From the NCBI RefSeq assembly GCF_017876405.1, contig NZ_JAGINW010000001.1, positions 5,345,203-5,409,202 on the forward strand: a DNA stretch of 64,000 bases, written 5' to 3'. The notes under the pieces were generated by a model. That model did not search any database, had not been told where the DNA came from, and was given only the letters and a program-made list of their open reading frames with translations. This DNA comes from Kibdelosporangium banguiense. GTDB taxonomy: Bacteria; Actinomycetota; Actinomycetes; Mycobacteriales; Pseudonocardiaceae. This document shows, piece after piece, positions 28,144-37,914 of the stretch; position 1 is the stretch's first letter, and each line of letters starts with the position of its first letter. Both the position numbers and the translations under genes were made by a program.

Positions 28144-29043
28144 TTAACCGTTCGCGCGAGGATGAGCGGTCGCGTACACCTCGCGGAGCGTGTTCACCGT
28201 TACTAGCGTGTAGATCTGCGTTGTGGTTACGGATGCGTGGCCAAGTAGTTCCTGAACCACCCGAACGTCGGCCCCTCCTTCCAGGAGATGTGTGGCAAAA
28301 GAGTGACGAAGCGTGTGTGGGGAAACTGTTGCGGTGACTCCGGATCTGTCGGCGGAGTCCTTGAGCACCTGCCACGCGCTCTGCCGTGACAACCGTCCAC
28401 CCCGTTGGTTGAGGAACACCGCGGGCGTGCCGCGTTTCGCGAGACTCGGTCGTGCACGCACCAGATACGCGTCGAGCGCGGCCAGCGCAGGACGCCCGAT
28501 CGGTACGAGCCGTTGTTTGCCGCCTTTGCCGTCCAGCAACGCGGTTCGCTCGATCGTGTCAATGTCGTCGATGTCCAGGCCGACTGCCTCGGAGATCCGG
28601 GCGCCGGTCGAGTACAGCAGTTCCAGTAAGGCTCGATCTCGCAATTGCGCGACACCGTCACCCGGAATCTCAAGCAGCCGCAACACATCATCCAATGGCA
28701 GGGCCTTTGGCAACCTGCGTGGTGTCTGTGGTGGACGTACGGCGCGCGCGGGATCGTTTTCCGCCAGTCCTTCCCGCACTGCGAATTTGTGCAGACCGCG
28801 CACAGCGACCAGCGCGCGGGCGGCGGAGGACGCGGCCAGCGGCGGATGCTCCGAGTCGCCTTCCCTTAGCACAGCAAGGAATTCCGCTACGCGCTGCTCG
28901 GTGACGGCGGCGAAGTCAGTGGTGCCAAGATAGTCCGCGTACCGCCGGAGGTCACGGCTGTAGGAGTCCAGCGTGTTGCGTGCGGTCCCTCGTTCGACCG
29001 CCAGATGATCGAGATACCCGGCGATGACGCCGTCCACGGACAT
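28144..29043 (-). CDS. xerD: Tyrosine recombinase XerD
   Basis: A 299-residue recombinase that resolves chromosome dimers at dif with XerC. N-terminal core-binding domain (VERGTARNTLDSYSRDLRRYADYLG), catalytic Arg in YSTGARISEAVGLDI, Lys in DGKGGKQRLVP, H-x-x-R in SPHTLRHSFATHLL, His in LLGHASVTTTQIY with the nucleophile Tyr. Full length; chromosomal location next to the parA-scp operon as in mycobacteria. Confidence 0.95.
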   Translation of the reverse strand: MSVDGVIAGYLDHLAVERGTARNTLDSYSRDLRRYADYLGTTDFAAVTEQRVAEFLAVLREGDSEHPPLAASSAARALVAVRGLHKFAVREGLAENDPARAVRPPQTPRRLPKALPLDDVLRLLEIPGDGVAQLRDRALLELLYSTGARISEAVGLDIDDIDTIERTALLDGKGGKQRLVPIGRPALAALDAYLVRARPSLAKRGTPAVFLNQRGGRLSRQSAWQVLKDSADRSGVTATVSPHTLRHSFATHLLEGGADVRVVQELLGHASVTTTQIYTLVTVNTLREVYATAHPRANG

Positions 29044-29134
29044 GCCTGAACCCTAGATCACCCCACCCGGTCCAATTGGACTGGTGCACAGCTCCCGGCC
29101 GATGTTGTTCCCCCGATTGAGTAATGTTGCGCGC

Positions 29135-29632
29135 GTGAGCGACCCGGACTTCCTGCGGATCGGCACCAAGGAGCGGGACGAAGCGCTCAAGGTGCTCGGC
29201 GACCACTTCGCCGATGGCCGGCTGCCCGTGGCCGAGTATGACGAACGCGTCAGCAAGGCGGTGGAGGCCGAGACCAGGGCGGACCTCAGGCCCCTGTTCG
29301 CCGACCTCCCGCCACCGCACCCGGCCTTCATGGCCACGCCCGCCCCAGCCCCGCAGTACCTGCCACCACCGTCCGGGGCGCCGGTTCACGTCCACCGGTA
29401 CGAACTGGTGGTCCCCGGCGAGCGCTACAAGATCGCCGGAGGCCTGCTGCAGATCCTGCTGCCGTTCGGGATCGGCCGCTTCTACATGGGCGACAACCGC
29501 ACAGCCACGGCCCAGCTGCTGCTGGCGCTGATCGGCGTCGGCGTGATCTGGTGCCTGATCGACGGCATCATCATGCTGGTCCAGGGCACCAAGGAGATCC
29601 AGAACCGCAGGCCGCCGCCGGCCATCGAGTGA
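29135..29632 (+). CDS. DUF1707 (SHOCT-like) / TM2 membrane protein
   Basis: About 165 residues from GTG 29135. The N-terminus (SDPDFLRIGTKERDEALKVL, GRLPVAEYDERVSKAVEAE) is the DUF1707 domain common in actinobacteria; after a Pro-rich linker two membrane helices form a TM2 domain (LLQILLPFGIGRFYMGDNRT, LLLALIGVGVIWCLIDGIIM). Function unknown; probably a small inner-membrane protein. Start inferred from domain limit. Confidence 0.8.
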   Translation: MSDPDFLRIGTKERDEALKVLGDHFADGRLPVAEYDERVSKAVEAETRADLRPLFADLPPPHPAFMATPAPAPQYLPPPSGAPVHVHRYELVVPGERYKIAGGLLQILLPFGIGRFYMGDNRTATAQLLLALIGVGVIWCLIDGIIMLVQGTKEIQNRRPPPAIE

Positions 29633-29670
29633 CCCCTGCCCGGTGCTCCAGCCGGGGCTAGGCTCGCGGC

Positions 29671-31335
29671 ATGGATCTCAAGCCGCGCAGCCGCGACGTC
29701 ACTGATGGGTTGGAGCGTGCCGCGGCCCGGGGAATGCTCCGGGCCGTCGGGATGGGCGACGAGGACTTCGCCAAACCGCAGATCGGGGTCGCGTCCTCGT
29801 GGAACGAGATCACCCCGTGCAACCTTTCGCTGCAGCGGCTGGCGCAGGCGGGCAAGCAGGGCGTGCACGCCGCCGGCGGCTTCCCGATGGAGTTCGGCAC
29901 GATCTCGGTGTCCGACGGTATCTCCATGGGTCACGAGGGAATGCACTTCTCGCTGGTCTCACGGGAGGTGATCGCGGACTCGGTGGAGACCGTGATGCAG
30001 GCCGAACGGCTGGACGGCGCGATCCTGCTGGCGGGCTGCGACAAGAGTCTGCCGGGCATGCTCATGGCGGCCGCGCGGCTCGATGTCGCGGCGGTGTTCC
30101 TGTACGCGGGCTCGATCCTGCCCGGCTCGGTCGACGGCCGTGAGGTCACGATCATCGACGCGTTCGAAGCGGTCGGCGCGTGCGCTCGCGGACTGATCAC
30201 CCGCGAGGAGGTCGACAAGATCGAACGCGCCATCTGCCCAGGTGAGGGCGCATGTGGCGGGATGTACACAGCGAACACGATGGCCTGCGCGGCCGAGGCG
30301 CTGGGCATGTCACTGCCCGGCTCGGCGAGTCCGCCGTCGGTGGATCGGCGGCGTGACACGTTCGCCCGGGCCAGCGGTGAGGCCGTGGTCGGAATGCTGG
30401 CCAAGGGCATCACCGCTCGCCGGATCCTGACCAAGCAGGCGTTCGAGAACGCGATCGCAGTCGTGATGGCGCTCGGCGGTTCGACGAACGCCGTGCTGCA
30501 CCTGCTGGCCATCGCGCACGAAGCCGAAGTCGACCTGACGCTGGACGACTTCACCCGGATCGGTGACCGCGTACCGCACCTCGCGGACGTGAAACCGTTC
30601 GGGCGCTATGTGATGACGGCCGTGGACCGGGTCGGCGGCGTGCCGATGGTGATGAAAGCCTTGCTGGACGCGGGTTTCCTGCACGGCGACTGTCTGACCG
30701 TGACCGGGAGGACACTGGCTGAGAATCTTGCCGATCTCGCGCCGCCGGACCTGGACGGCGAGGTCATCCGCAAGCTGGAGAACCCGATCCACCCGACCGG
30801 CGGGCTGACGATCCTGCACGGCAGCCTCGCGCCGGAAGGCGCCGTGGTGAAGAGCGCGGGCTTCGACTCGTCCCGGTTCGAAGGCACCGCAAGGGTTTTC
30901 GACGGCGAGAAAGCCGCGATGGACGCGCTGGAGTCGTTGCAGCCGAACGACGTGGTCGTGATCCGGTACGAAGGACCGCGCGGCGGACCGGGCATGCGCG
31001 AGATGCTCGCGGTGACCGGTGCGATCAAGGGCGCGGGTCTGGGCAAGGACGTCCTCTTGCTCACTGACGGACGTTTCTCAGGTGGCACAACAGGTCTGTG
31101 CATCGGCCATGTGGCGCCGGAAGCCGCGCACGGCGGCCCGATCGCGTTCGTGCAGGACGGCGACCCGATCGTGCTCGACATGGAGAGCAGGACCCTGGAT
31201 CTCGGCATCACGCCGGAGGAACTGGAGAACCGCAAAAAGGGCTGGACCGCGCCGGAGCCGCCGAGGCGGACTGGCGTACTCGCCAAATACGCCCGCCTCG
31301 TCGGCTCGGCAGCCCAGGGAGCTATCTGTTCTTAG
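29671..31335 (+). CDS. ilvD: Dihydroxy-acid dehydratase
   Basis: A 554-residue iron-sulfur enzyme converting dihydroxyacids to 2-ketoacids in valine, leucine and isoleucine synthesis. Cluster ligands and motifs include LLAGCDKSLPGMLMAA, CPGEGACGGMYTANTM, MALGGSTNAVLHLLAIAHEA and LLTDGRFSGGTTG. Length and ends are normal. It overlaps the convergent secreted-propeller gene by 4 bp at the stop. Confidence 0.96.
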   Translation: MDLKPRSRDVTDGLERAAARGMLRAVGMGDEDFAKPQIGVASSWNEITPCNLSLQRLAQAGKQGVHAAGGFPMEFGTISVSDGISMGHEGMHFSLVSREVIADSVETVMQAERLDGAILLAGCDKSLPGMLMAAARLDVAAVFLYAGSILPGSVDGREVTIIDAFEAVGACARGLITREEVDKIERAICPGEGACGGMYTANTMACAAEALGMSLPGSASPPSVDRRRDTFARASGEAVVGMLAKGITARRILTKQAFENAIAVVMALGGSTNAVLHLLAIAHEAEVDLTLDDFTRIGDRVPHLADVKPFGRYVMTAVDRVGGVPMVMKALLDAGFLHGDCLTVTGRTLAENLADLAPPDLDGEVIRKLENPIHPTGGLTILHGSLAPEGAVVKSAGFDSSRFEGTARVFDGEKAAMDALESLQPNDVVVIRYEGPRGGPGMREMLAVTGAIKGAGLGKDVLLLTDGRFSGGTTGLCIGHVAPEAAHGGPIAFVQDGDPIVLDMESRTLDLGITPEELENRKKGWTAPEPPRRTGVLAKYARLVGSAAQGAICS

Positions 31336-32270
31336 GGCTTCGGGATAGCCACCGCGTTGTAAGGCGTGTCAGGCGTTGGCGGGGTGTTGAAACGCGCGTT
31401 CGGCAGGTACAAGCGCTTGCCGAACGACGCGACCGTGGTCGGCACGTCGAAGCGCGGGTCGGTGACCTTGGTGACGAGCTTGCCGGAGGTCCCCGGCCAG
31501 TCGAGCTTGAAAACGCCGACGGTGTTCAGGCGGTTCTGCACGACGTACAGCGTGTTCCGCTCGACGAGCAGGCCGTCGCCGTTGGTCAGCACCTCGCCGC
31601 CGAGGTCGACCTCCTTGGTCACACCGGTGGCTGGGTCGACCTTGAACAGCTTGCCGGTGTTGCTCTGCACGATCAGCAGCGACCGGCCGTTGGGCGTCTC
31701 AGCGATGCCGTTCGCGTTGTTCACGCCAGGGGTCAGGACGAAATCCCCGGTCAACGGGACGGACGTGAACGTCGCCGGCAGTTTGCCGTGCCGGCCGAAC
31801 GGGATCTTGTACAGCACCGCCTTGCGTGAATCGGTGTAGTAAGCCGCCTTCTCGGTGACGATCACATCGTTCACGAACGTGTCGGAGTCCGCGAACTTGT
31901 AGCTGGCCAGCACCGCGCCTGACCTGGCGTCGACCACACGCGCGTCGCCGCCGGAACCACCGGACACGAACACCCGTTTCCTGCGGTCGACCTTCACGCC
32001 GACCGACGGTGTGCCGGGCCCCTTGCTGAACACCTCGCCCTTGCCAGTGCGCAGGTCGACGCGGAAAAGCGACCCGTCGGCCCGGGAGCCGAAATACGCT
32101 GTCGGCTCGTCGCCGATCGCGATGCCCTCCGGCATGAAGCCGTTCGGCAACGCGAACTCCGCCGGGAACGAACCGCCGCCGTGCCGAGACTCCGTGGCGG
32201 CGGCCGGCGCGGCGCCGACGAGGGTCGCCCCCAGCGCCAGCGCGGCCAGCACACTGAATCTACGGGACAT
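31332..32270 (-). CDS. Secreted SMP-30-like beta-propeller protein
   Basis: A 312-residue exported protein. ATG 32270 follows AGGAG and gives the signal peptide MSRRFSVLAALALGATLVGA (cut after AAATES by pattern). The rest is a repeat-rich six-bladed-propeller type: GIAIGDEPTAYFGSRADGSL, VGVKVDRRKRVFVSGG, NANGIAETPNGRSLLIVQ and NGDGLLVERNTLYVVQNRLN. This resembles the SMP-30/superoxide dismutase-like secreted family of actinobacteria. Enzymatic function not shown. Confidence 0.8.
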   Translation of the reverse strand: MSRRFSVLAALALGATLVGAAPAAATESRHGGGSFPAEFALPNGFMPEGIAIGDEPTAYFGSRADGSLFRVDLRTGKGEVFSKGPGTPSVGVKVDRRKRVFVSGGSGGDARVVDARSGAVLASYKFADSDTFVNDVIVTEKAAYYTDSRKAVLYKIPFGRHGKLPATFTSVPLTGDFVLTPGVNNANGIAETPNGRSLLIVQSNTGKLFKVDPATGVTKEVDLGGEVLTNGDGLLVERNTLYVVQNRLNTVGVFKLDWPGTSGKLVTKVTDPRFDVPTTVASFGKRLYLPNARFNTPPTPDTPYNAVAIPKP

Positions 32271-32420
32271 GCTCACTCCTATCGTTGGCATGTGTTGCGG
32301 GGTGAATCCTTTCGCAGCGCCGGGCCAATCGGTCGGATCGACAGGAAACCGACAGCGCTCAGACATCCACAGGATGTTCACATTTACCCCGGGCCGTCTC
32401 CATAACGTGGGCATACAGTC

Positions 32421-33113
32421 GTGCTCATGCGGGAGGGGCAAAGACGGATCCTGGTCGTCGAGGACGAGCTGACGATCGCGGAATCAGTGGCCGCGCGGCT
32501 GCGTGCGGAGGGGTTTGAGGTCGAAATAGCCAATGACGGGCCGTCCGCGGTCGAACGGGCGGTCTCATCAGCGCCGGACTTGATCGTGCTCGATCTGATG
32601 CTGCCCGGGTTCGACGGCCTTGAGGTGTGCCGTCGGGTGCAGGCACACCGTCCTGTGCCTGTGCTGATGTTGACCGCACGGGACGACGAGACCGATCTGC
32701 TGGTCGGTCTCGCCGTCGGCGCCGACGACTACATGACCAAGCCGTTCTCGATCAGGGAGCTGGCGGCGCGGGTGCACGCCCTGTTGCGGCGGGTGGACCG
32801 CAACGGCCACCAGCCGGACACCATCAGGATCGTGCTGGGTGACCTGGAGATCGACCCTGTGGAACGGCGGGTGCACAGGGCCGGTGAGCAGGCACACCTC
32901 ACGCCGACCGAGTTCGACCTGCTCGTGCACCTCGCTGGGCGGCCCCGTGCGGTGATCCCGCGCGAACGTCTGCTCACCGAGGTGTGGGGCTGGTCGGACT
33001 CGTCGGGCACACGCACCGTGGACAGCCATATCAAGGCTTTGCGCCGCAAGCTGGGCGCCGACTTGATCCGGACTGTGCACGGTGTGGGTTACGCGTTGGA
33101 GGTGCCCAGGTGA
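32421..33113 (+). CDS. OmpR-family response regulator
   Basis: About 230 residues. Receiver domain: acidic pocket VVEDELTIAES, phospho-Asp in LIVLDLMLPGFDGLEVC, Thr in VLMLTARDD, Lys in DDYMTKPFSIREL. C-terminal winged helix: HLTPTEFDLLVHLAGRPRAV, TRTVDSHIKALRRKLG and IRTVHGVGYALE. GTG 32421 or ATG 32427 may start it. Its stop overlaps the kinase start in GTGA, forming a two-component operon. Confidence 0.95.
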   Translation: MLMREGQRRILVVEDELTIAESVAARLRAEGFEVEIANDGPSAVERAVSSAPDLIVLDLMLPGFDGLEVCRRVQAHRPVPVLMLTARDDETDLLVGLAVGADDYMTKPFSIRELAARVHALLRRVDRNGHQPDTIRIVLGDLEIDPVERRVHRAGEQAHLTPTEFDLLVHLAGRPRAVIPRERLLTEVWGWSDSSGTRTVDSHIKALRRKLGADLIRTVHGVGYALEVPR

Positions 33114-34090
33114 AGGGCCTGCCACGGCCGCTGGACCCGATCCGGTCGATCAAACTGAAGATCGGGCTGCTGGTCGTGGGGGCCGGCACGGCGGCGCTGA
33201 CCTACTTCTGGATCCGGCTGCAGTGGATTCCGATGTACACCTCGATCATCTCGATCAGCATCGGCATGATCACATCCCAGATCCTGGCGCACGGGATGAC
33301 CAAACCACTGCGTGAGATGACTGCCGCCGCCCGGGGGATGGCGCGCGGCGACTACTCACGCCGGGTGCGGGCAACATCCCGCGACGAGGTCGGCGAGCTG
33401 GCCCGGGCCTTCAACAAGATGTCCGCCGACCTGGAAACGGCCGACCTGCAACGCCGGGAACTGATCGCCAACGTCTCCCACGAGCTGAAAACGCCGATCT
33501 CGGCGTTGCGGGCAGTGCTGGAGAACGTGGTCGACGGGGTCGCCGAGCCGGACCCGACCACCATGAAAACCGCGCTCGCCCAGACCGAACGGCTCGGCCG
33601 CCTGGTCTCCGAGCTGCTTGATCTGTCCCGTGTGGACGCTGGGGTGTCGCCGTTGCACCGGGAGTACTTCGAGATCTCGCCGATGCTCGACGAGGCCGTC
33701 GCCGAGGCCGAGGTGTCCGGCCGCGGCGCCCGGTTCACCCTGGATGTCCGCCCTGGCAAGGTGTTCGCCGATCGGGCCCGGCTGCACCAGGTCATCTGGA
33801 ACCTGTTGGACAACGCCGCCCGGCATGGGCCGAGCGGCGGCGAGGTCACGCTGATCTCCCGGCCGACCGGGGACGGCGGTGTCCTGATCGAGGTCCGCGA
33901 CCAGGGCCCCGGCATCGCCCCGGCCGACCGTGAGCGAGTCTTCGAACGCTTTACCCGCGGCGAGCGCGCCGGCGGTGGCACCGGTCTGGGGCTGGCCATC
34001 GCACGGTGGGTCGTCGACCTGCACGGTGGCGAGATCTCCGTCGTCGAGCCCGCCACCATCCGAGTCGTTCTGCCTGGTCAGCCCGGCTGA
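33110..34090 (+). CDS. Sensor histidine kinase
   Basis: A 326-residue membrane kinase. Two membrane helices (KIGLLVVGAGTAALTYFWI, TSIISISIGMITSQILAHG) with only a few residues between them, so there is hardly any extracellular sensor. HAMP follows (TKPLREMTAAARGMARGDYS), then HisKA with His in IANVSHELKTPISALRAVL and HATPase (NLLDNAARHG, RDQGPGI, GTGLGLAIARWVV). It pairs with the preceding OmpR-type regulator. A short-loop sensor may respond to the membrane or to the neighbouring DUF4153-type protein. Confidence 0.93.
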   Translation: MKGLPRPLDPIRSIKLKIGLLVVGAGTAALTYFWIRLQWIPMYTSIISISIGMITSQILAHGMTKPLREMTAAARGMARGDYSRRVRATSRDEVGELARAFNKMSADLETADLQRRELIANVSHELKTPISALRAVLENVVDGVAEPDPTTMKTALAQTERLGRLVSELLDLSRVDAGVSPLHREYFEISPMLDEAVAEAEVSGRGARFTLDVRPGKVFADRARLHQVIWNLLDNAARHGPSGGEVTLISRPTGDGGVLIEVRDQGPGIAPADRERVFERFTRGERAGGGTGLGLAIARWVVDLHGGEISVVEPATIRVVLPGQPG

Positions 34091-34111
34091 CACTGTCCAC
34101 GGAGAAAACCC

Positions 34112-35572
34112 ATGAACGTACCTGTTGTAGTGACGCCTGCCCGCGACTCGATGATGACCTGGTCCAAGCCGACTGAGCCGGCGACGCCGAAAACCTTGCT
34201 GGCCATTGGAATCGCCGGACTTGCCGGTGCGATTGCCTTACCGGAGACCTATTCCGGGATCGGCTACTTCATTGTGGCCGTCGTGTGCGCCGGTTCCGCC
34301 TGGATGGTGATGGGGCGACTGAAACCTTTGCCCGTGATGTGGGGCGTACTGTCGTTATCCCTTGTGGGAGTGACAGTTCTACGGGACGCCGACTGGTTGT
34401 TCATGCTCTGCATCATGGGTGCCTGCGTCGCGGCCTCGCTCGCGCTGACTGATGGCCGGTCGATAGCAGGGGTCCTGCTCAGTTCGATTTCGGTCGGAAT
34501 CGCGAGTCTGATGGCGATCCCGTGGGTGTATCGCGGGCTGGGCGCCTTGCGGCGCAGGGCGACCAGGCAGTCGATGCGAGTCGTACAGTCGGTGCTGGTA
34601 AGCGTCATTCTGCTGCTGGTCTTCGTGCCGTTGCTGGCCAGTGCCGACGCCGCGTTCGCCGCGATTCTGGACGACTTCTGGCCCACTGTGGACGCTGACG
34701 CGGTCGCCCGGTGGTTCCTGCTGTTCGGTTTGGTGGCCTTCGGCGCGGCCGGTGCGAGCCTCGCGATCTCCGCACCACCGCATTTCGCGGAATCCGACCG
34801 GGACCGCTCCCGTCTGTCCAGAGTGGAATGGGCGTTGCCGGTCGGGATCCTGGTGGCGTTGTTCACCGGGTTCGCGGTCATCCAGTTCGCCGTGCTGTTC
34901 GGCGGCGCGGACTACGTGCAGCGGACGTCCGGCACGACCTTCGCCGAGTACGCCCGCAGCGGATTCTGGCAGCTCCTGGCCGTCACGCTGCTCACGCTGG
35001 GCGTTGTCGGCGCGGCAGCACGTTACGCGCCAAGGGAAACGGCCCGCGACCGCGCCTGGCTGCGTGGTCTGCTCGGTGCGTTGTGCGTCCTGATGCTTGT
35101 GGTCGTGGCCTCCGCGTTGAGCCGGATGTGGACCTACCAGCAGGCTTACGGCTTCACTGTGCAGCGCCTGCTCGTCGAGGCGATCGAACTGTGGCTCGGC
35201 GTGGTGTACCTGCTGGTGATCGCGGCCGGTGTCCGGCTGGAGGCCAAATGGTTGCCGCGGGCGATGGCGGGCGCGGCGCTGGGCGGGCTCCTGTTGTTCG
35301 CGTGGCTCAACCCGGAACGGCTGATCGCCCAGCACAATGTGGCCCGCTACCAGGAAACCGGGAAGATCGACACGATGTACCTGACCACATTGTCCGCCGA
35401 CGCCGCGCCCGAGCTGATCAAGCTGCCACCAGACCTACGCGAGTGCGCCATGCTCGACCTAGGCGACCGGCTGGGCGACAAAAGCTGGCAAAGCTGGAAC
35501 CTCAGCCGTGCCAACGCAAAGTCGCTCGTGCAGTACACCCCGGACCGCTGCCGGCCAGGCGACCGTTACTAG
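34112..35572 (+). CDS. Polytopic membrane protein, DUF4153/DUF4173-like
   Basis: A 486-residue protein with about ten predicted membrane segments (e.g. TLLAIGIAGLAGAIALPETY, VLVSVILLLVFVPLLASADA, LGALCVLMLVVVASALSRMW) and a soluble C-terminal tail of about 60 residues. The ASADAAFAAIL and LSRMWTYQQAYGFTVQRLL motifs fit the DUF4153/DUF4173 family. It starts 22 bp after the kinase stop, suggesting a three-gene operon. Function unknown; often linked with two-component systems. Confidence 0.8.
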   Translation: MNVPVVVTPARDSMMTWSKPTEPATPKTLLAIGIAGLAGAIALPETYSGIGYFIVAVVCAGSAWMVMGRLKPLPVMWGVLSLSLVGVTVLRDADWLFMLCIMGACVAASLALTDGRSIAGVLLSSISVGIASLMAIPWVYRGLGALRRRATRQSMRVVQSVLVSVILLLVFVPLLASADAAFAAILDDFWPTVDADAVARWFLLFGLVAFGAAGASLAISAPPHFAESDRDRSRLSRVEWALPVGILVALFTGFAVIQFAVLFGGADYVQRTSGTTFAEYARSGFWQLLAVTLLTLGVVGAAARYAPRETARDRAWLRGLLGALCVLMLVVVASALSRMWTYQQAYGFTVQRLLVEAIELWLGVVYLLVIAAGVRLEAKWLPRAMAGAALGGLLLFAWLNPERLIAQHNVARYQETGKIDTMYLTTLSADAAPELIKLPPDLRECAMLDLGDRLGDKSWQSWNLSRANAKSLVQYTPDRCRPGDRY

Positions 35573-35624
35573 TGGGCCGGCGCCACTGAGGCTTCGCCAA
35601 AGACGTCGAAGCTGGCACCGCGGG

Positions 35625-35676
35625 CCAGCGCGGGTTTTCGCGGGCCAGGTCAAGGATGAGCTTCTTGATCGCCGAG
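35625..35676 (-). pseudogene. Short transposase fragment
   Basis: In the 200 bases between two genes the minus strand reads AIKKLILDLARENPRW, a motif from the start of IS3/IS481-type integrase cores (normally followed by GYRRIQGEL). Nothing else of the element remains. Identification rests on this short stretch. Confidence 0.4.
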
Positions 35677-35775
35677 CGGCAGGGCGACCGTGCGGGGGGT
35701 GCCTTGGCCTCGTTGAACAGGGCGACGAGTGGAGGTCCGCGACTCCACCGTTCGCGGTGACGCGGCGATGCTGAA

Positions 35776-36687
35776 TCACCCGGTGCCGACGGCTGCGGCC
35801 ATGATGTGACGGGTGCGCTCGCGTAGCAATTGGTGCGTGCGGTCGTGGTGGTTGCGTGGGTGCCACGCCATGCCGAGCGTCACAGGTGGTAGTGCCAGGG
35901 GGATCGGGAATGTGCGGAGGCCGAGTGCGTCCAGCATCGGCCGTCCTAGTCTGGCTGGGGCGACACAGATGACGTCGGTTTCGCGGGCTGGGAACAGTGC
36001 CCCGGCGAAGGTTGGGACTACGGCGACTACGCGTCGGCGTAAGCCTAGGTCGGCGAGTTGGTCATCGATTGGTCCGTGGGCTCGGCCGCGTCGTGATACG
36101 ACGATGTGATCGGCTGCGGCGAACTGTTGTGGCGTGACGGTTTTCGCTGTCGCGAGTGGATGGTCGGGTCGTACTGCGGCGATCAACGCCTCTGTGACGA
36201 GTGTTTCTGAGCGGATCTCTGGATCGCCGGGGCGGATGATTCCGATTTCCAGATCTACCAACCCTTCCCGCAACGCCGGGGTGTCTTCGAGATTCTCCGG
36301 CCTCAGGCGCAGTGAGATGCCGGGAGCCTGGACTCGCAGGTCGTCGATGAGCGACGGGATGAATGTCGTGGACAGCATGTCGGTGACCTGTAGGTCGAAT
36401 GTGCGTACTGCGGTCCGCGGATCGGCAGCGTTCGACGGCGCGAACAGTGCTCGCGCTCGAGTGGCGACAGCGTGCACCTCGCCGCGCAGTTCCAAGGCCC
36501 GGGGTGTGGGCACGAGATCGCGTCCGGCACGCACGAGGAGTGGGTCGTCGAAGACGCGTCGCAATCGGGCCAGGGCGCGGCTCATCGCCGGTGCCGAGGT
36601 GTGCAGGCGCGCTGCGGCCTTGGTCACGCTGTTCTCGGCGAGCAGCGCGTCCAATGCCTCGATCAGATTCAGATCAACGTAGTCCAC
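35776..36687 (-). CDS. LysR-family regulator of the catabolic cluster
   Basis: A 303-residue LysR regulator. HTH: LIEALDALLAENSVTKAAAR, LHTSAPAMSRALARLRRVFD. Binding domain: DLQVTDMLSTTFIPSLIDDL, DLEIGIIRPGDPEI, ending GMAWHPRNHHDRTHQLLRER. It shares layout and C-terminal WHPR motif with the LysR at 4432-5376. It is divergent from the flavin monooxygenase gene 115 bp away and is its most likely regulator. Confidence 0.9.
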   Translation of the reverse strand: MDYVDLNLIEALDALLAENSVTKAAARLHTSAPAMSRALARLRRVFDDPLLVRAGRDLVPTPRALELRGEVHAVATRARALFAPSNAADPRTAVRTFDLQVTDMLSTTFIPSLIDDLRVQAPGISLRLRPENLEDTPALREGLVDLEIGIIRPGDPEIRSETLVTEALIAAVRPDHPLATAKTVTPQQFAAADHIVVSRRGRAHGPIDDQLADLGLRRRVVAVVPTFAGALFPARETDVICVAPARLGRPMLDALGLRTFPIPLALPPVTLGMAWHPRNHHDRTHQLLRERTRHIMAAAVGTG

Positions 36688-36801
36688 CTGCCGATTATCA
36701 CATCCGAAATAACTGTGTACCGACGTTGCACTGGTGTGAATCGGCCGCTGTTCCTACGGTCGGGGACGACTCGGATTCAAGAACATGACCAGGAGTGGAC
36801 T

Positions 36802-37914
36802 GTGCGGGCTGTGGTGATCGGTGCCGGGATCGTGGGCCTGACGAGTGGGATCGCGTTGCGTCGCGCTGGGATCGAAGTAGTGATCCATGAGCACGCGCCG
36901 GAGATCCGCGCCGCGGGCGCGGGGCTGGGACTCTGGGCCAACGCGCTGGCGGTGTTCGACGAGCTCGGCATCGGTGACGAGGTGCGCGCCATCGGCAAAC
37001 CCAGCGAGATGTACTTCCACGATCCGGCCGGGCGGCTGCTCGAAACACCGGAATTCGGTGCCGAGGATCACCAGTACCTGCTGGTGCACCGGGCGAAGCT
37101 GAACGATCTGCTCGCCGACACCGTGGGGCGGGGCAATATCCGCCTGGCCACCGGGTTCAACGCCTACAAGGAGCACACGGACCATGTCACGGTCCGGTTC
37201 TCCGATGGCAGCAGCGAAAACGCCGACGTGCTCGTCGGCGCGGACGGGGCGTATTCGACGGTGCGCTCGCAATTGGTGCCGGGCGCTGAGGCACAGGAAC
37301 ATCCCGGCCACCACGCCTGGCGCGCAGTCATCCCGACCAGCGGCATCAGCGTGCCTGAGGACCGGCTGATCCTGGGCACCCATGGCTGCCGGGGCGGCTA
37401 CATACGCACCCACGACGGGAACGTCTACTGGCTGGTGAACCAGTTCAACTCACCCGCGCTGACCGGCACCCTGAAGCAGCAAGCCCTGGAACGGGCCGTC
37501 CACCTCGAGGACGACGGGCTGGACGATGTCCTGTCCGAGCTGATCGCCGCGACGCCCGAGGACAAGATCCTGCACAACCAGATCATGCTCGTGCCGCCGC
37601 TGCCACACTGGGTTTCCGCTCGGGTCGTGCTGGCTGGGGACGCGGCCCATGCGATGTCGCCGCACATCACGGCCGGCGCGACACTGGGCATCGAGGACGC
37701 AGCCCTGCTCGGCGGTCTGCTCACTCCTGGCGGCGACGTACCCGCCGCGCTGGCTGCCTACCAGGCCAGCCAGATTCCCCGGTACGCCCACGCCGCGCAG
37801 CTGTCCGCGGCGGTCGAGCACGCGCCCACCCCGCAGGAGTTCGCGCGGCATTACGCCGCGTTCAGCCACTGGATGATCAACCAGCATCCGGCGCAGAACT
37901 GGGTGCGGGCATGA
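36802..37914 (+). CDS. FAD-dependent monooxygenase (salicylate-hydroxylase-like)
   Basis: A 370-residue PHBH-fold flavoprotein. GTG 36802 follows AGGAGTGG and gives VRAVVIGAGIVGLTSGIALR, the FAD-binding motif. The DG motif is ADVLVGADGAYSTVRSQL and the GD motif RVVLAGDAAHAMSPHITAGA. It probably hydroxylates an aromatic or similar substrate with NAD(P)H. Its stop overlaps the next gene by 4 bp, and the divergent LysR probably controls it. Residues typical of known subgroups do not fix the substrate. Confidence 0.88.
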   Translation: MRAVVIGAGIVGLTSGIALRRAGIEVVIHEHAPEIRAAGAGLGLWANALAVFDELGIGDEVRAIGKPSEMYFHDPAGRLLETPEFGAEDHQYLLVHRAKLNDLLADTVGRGNIRLATGFNAYKEHTDHVTVRFSDGSSENADVLVGADGAYSTVRSQLVPGAEAQEHPGHHAWRAVIPTSGISVPEDRLILGTHGCRGGYIRTHDGNVYWLVNQFNSPALTGTLKQQALERAVHLEDDGLDDVLSELIAATPEDKILHNQIMLVPPLPHWVSARVVLAGDAAHAMSPHITAGATLGIEDAALLGGLLTPGGDVPAALAAYQASQIPRYAHAAQLSAAVEHAPTPQEFARHYAAFSHWMINQHPAQNWVRA

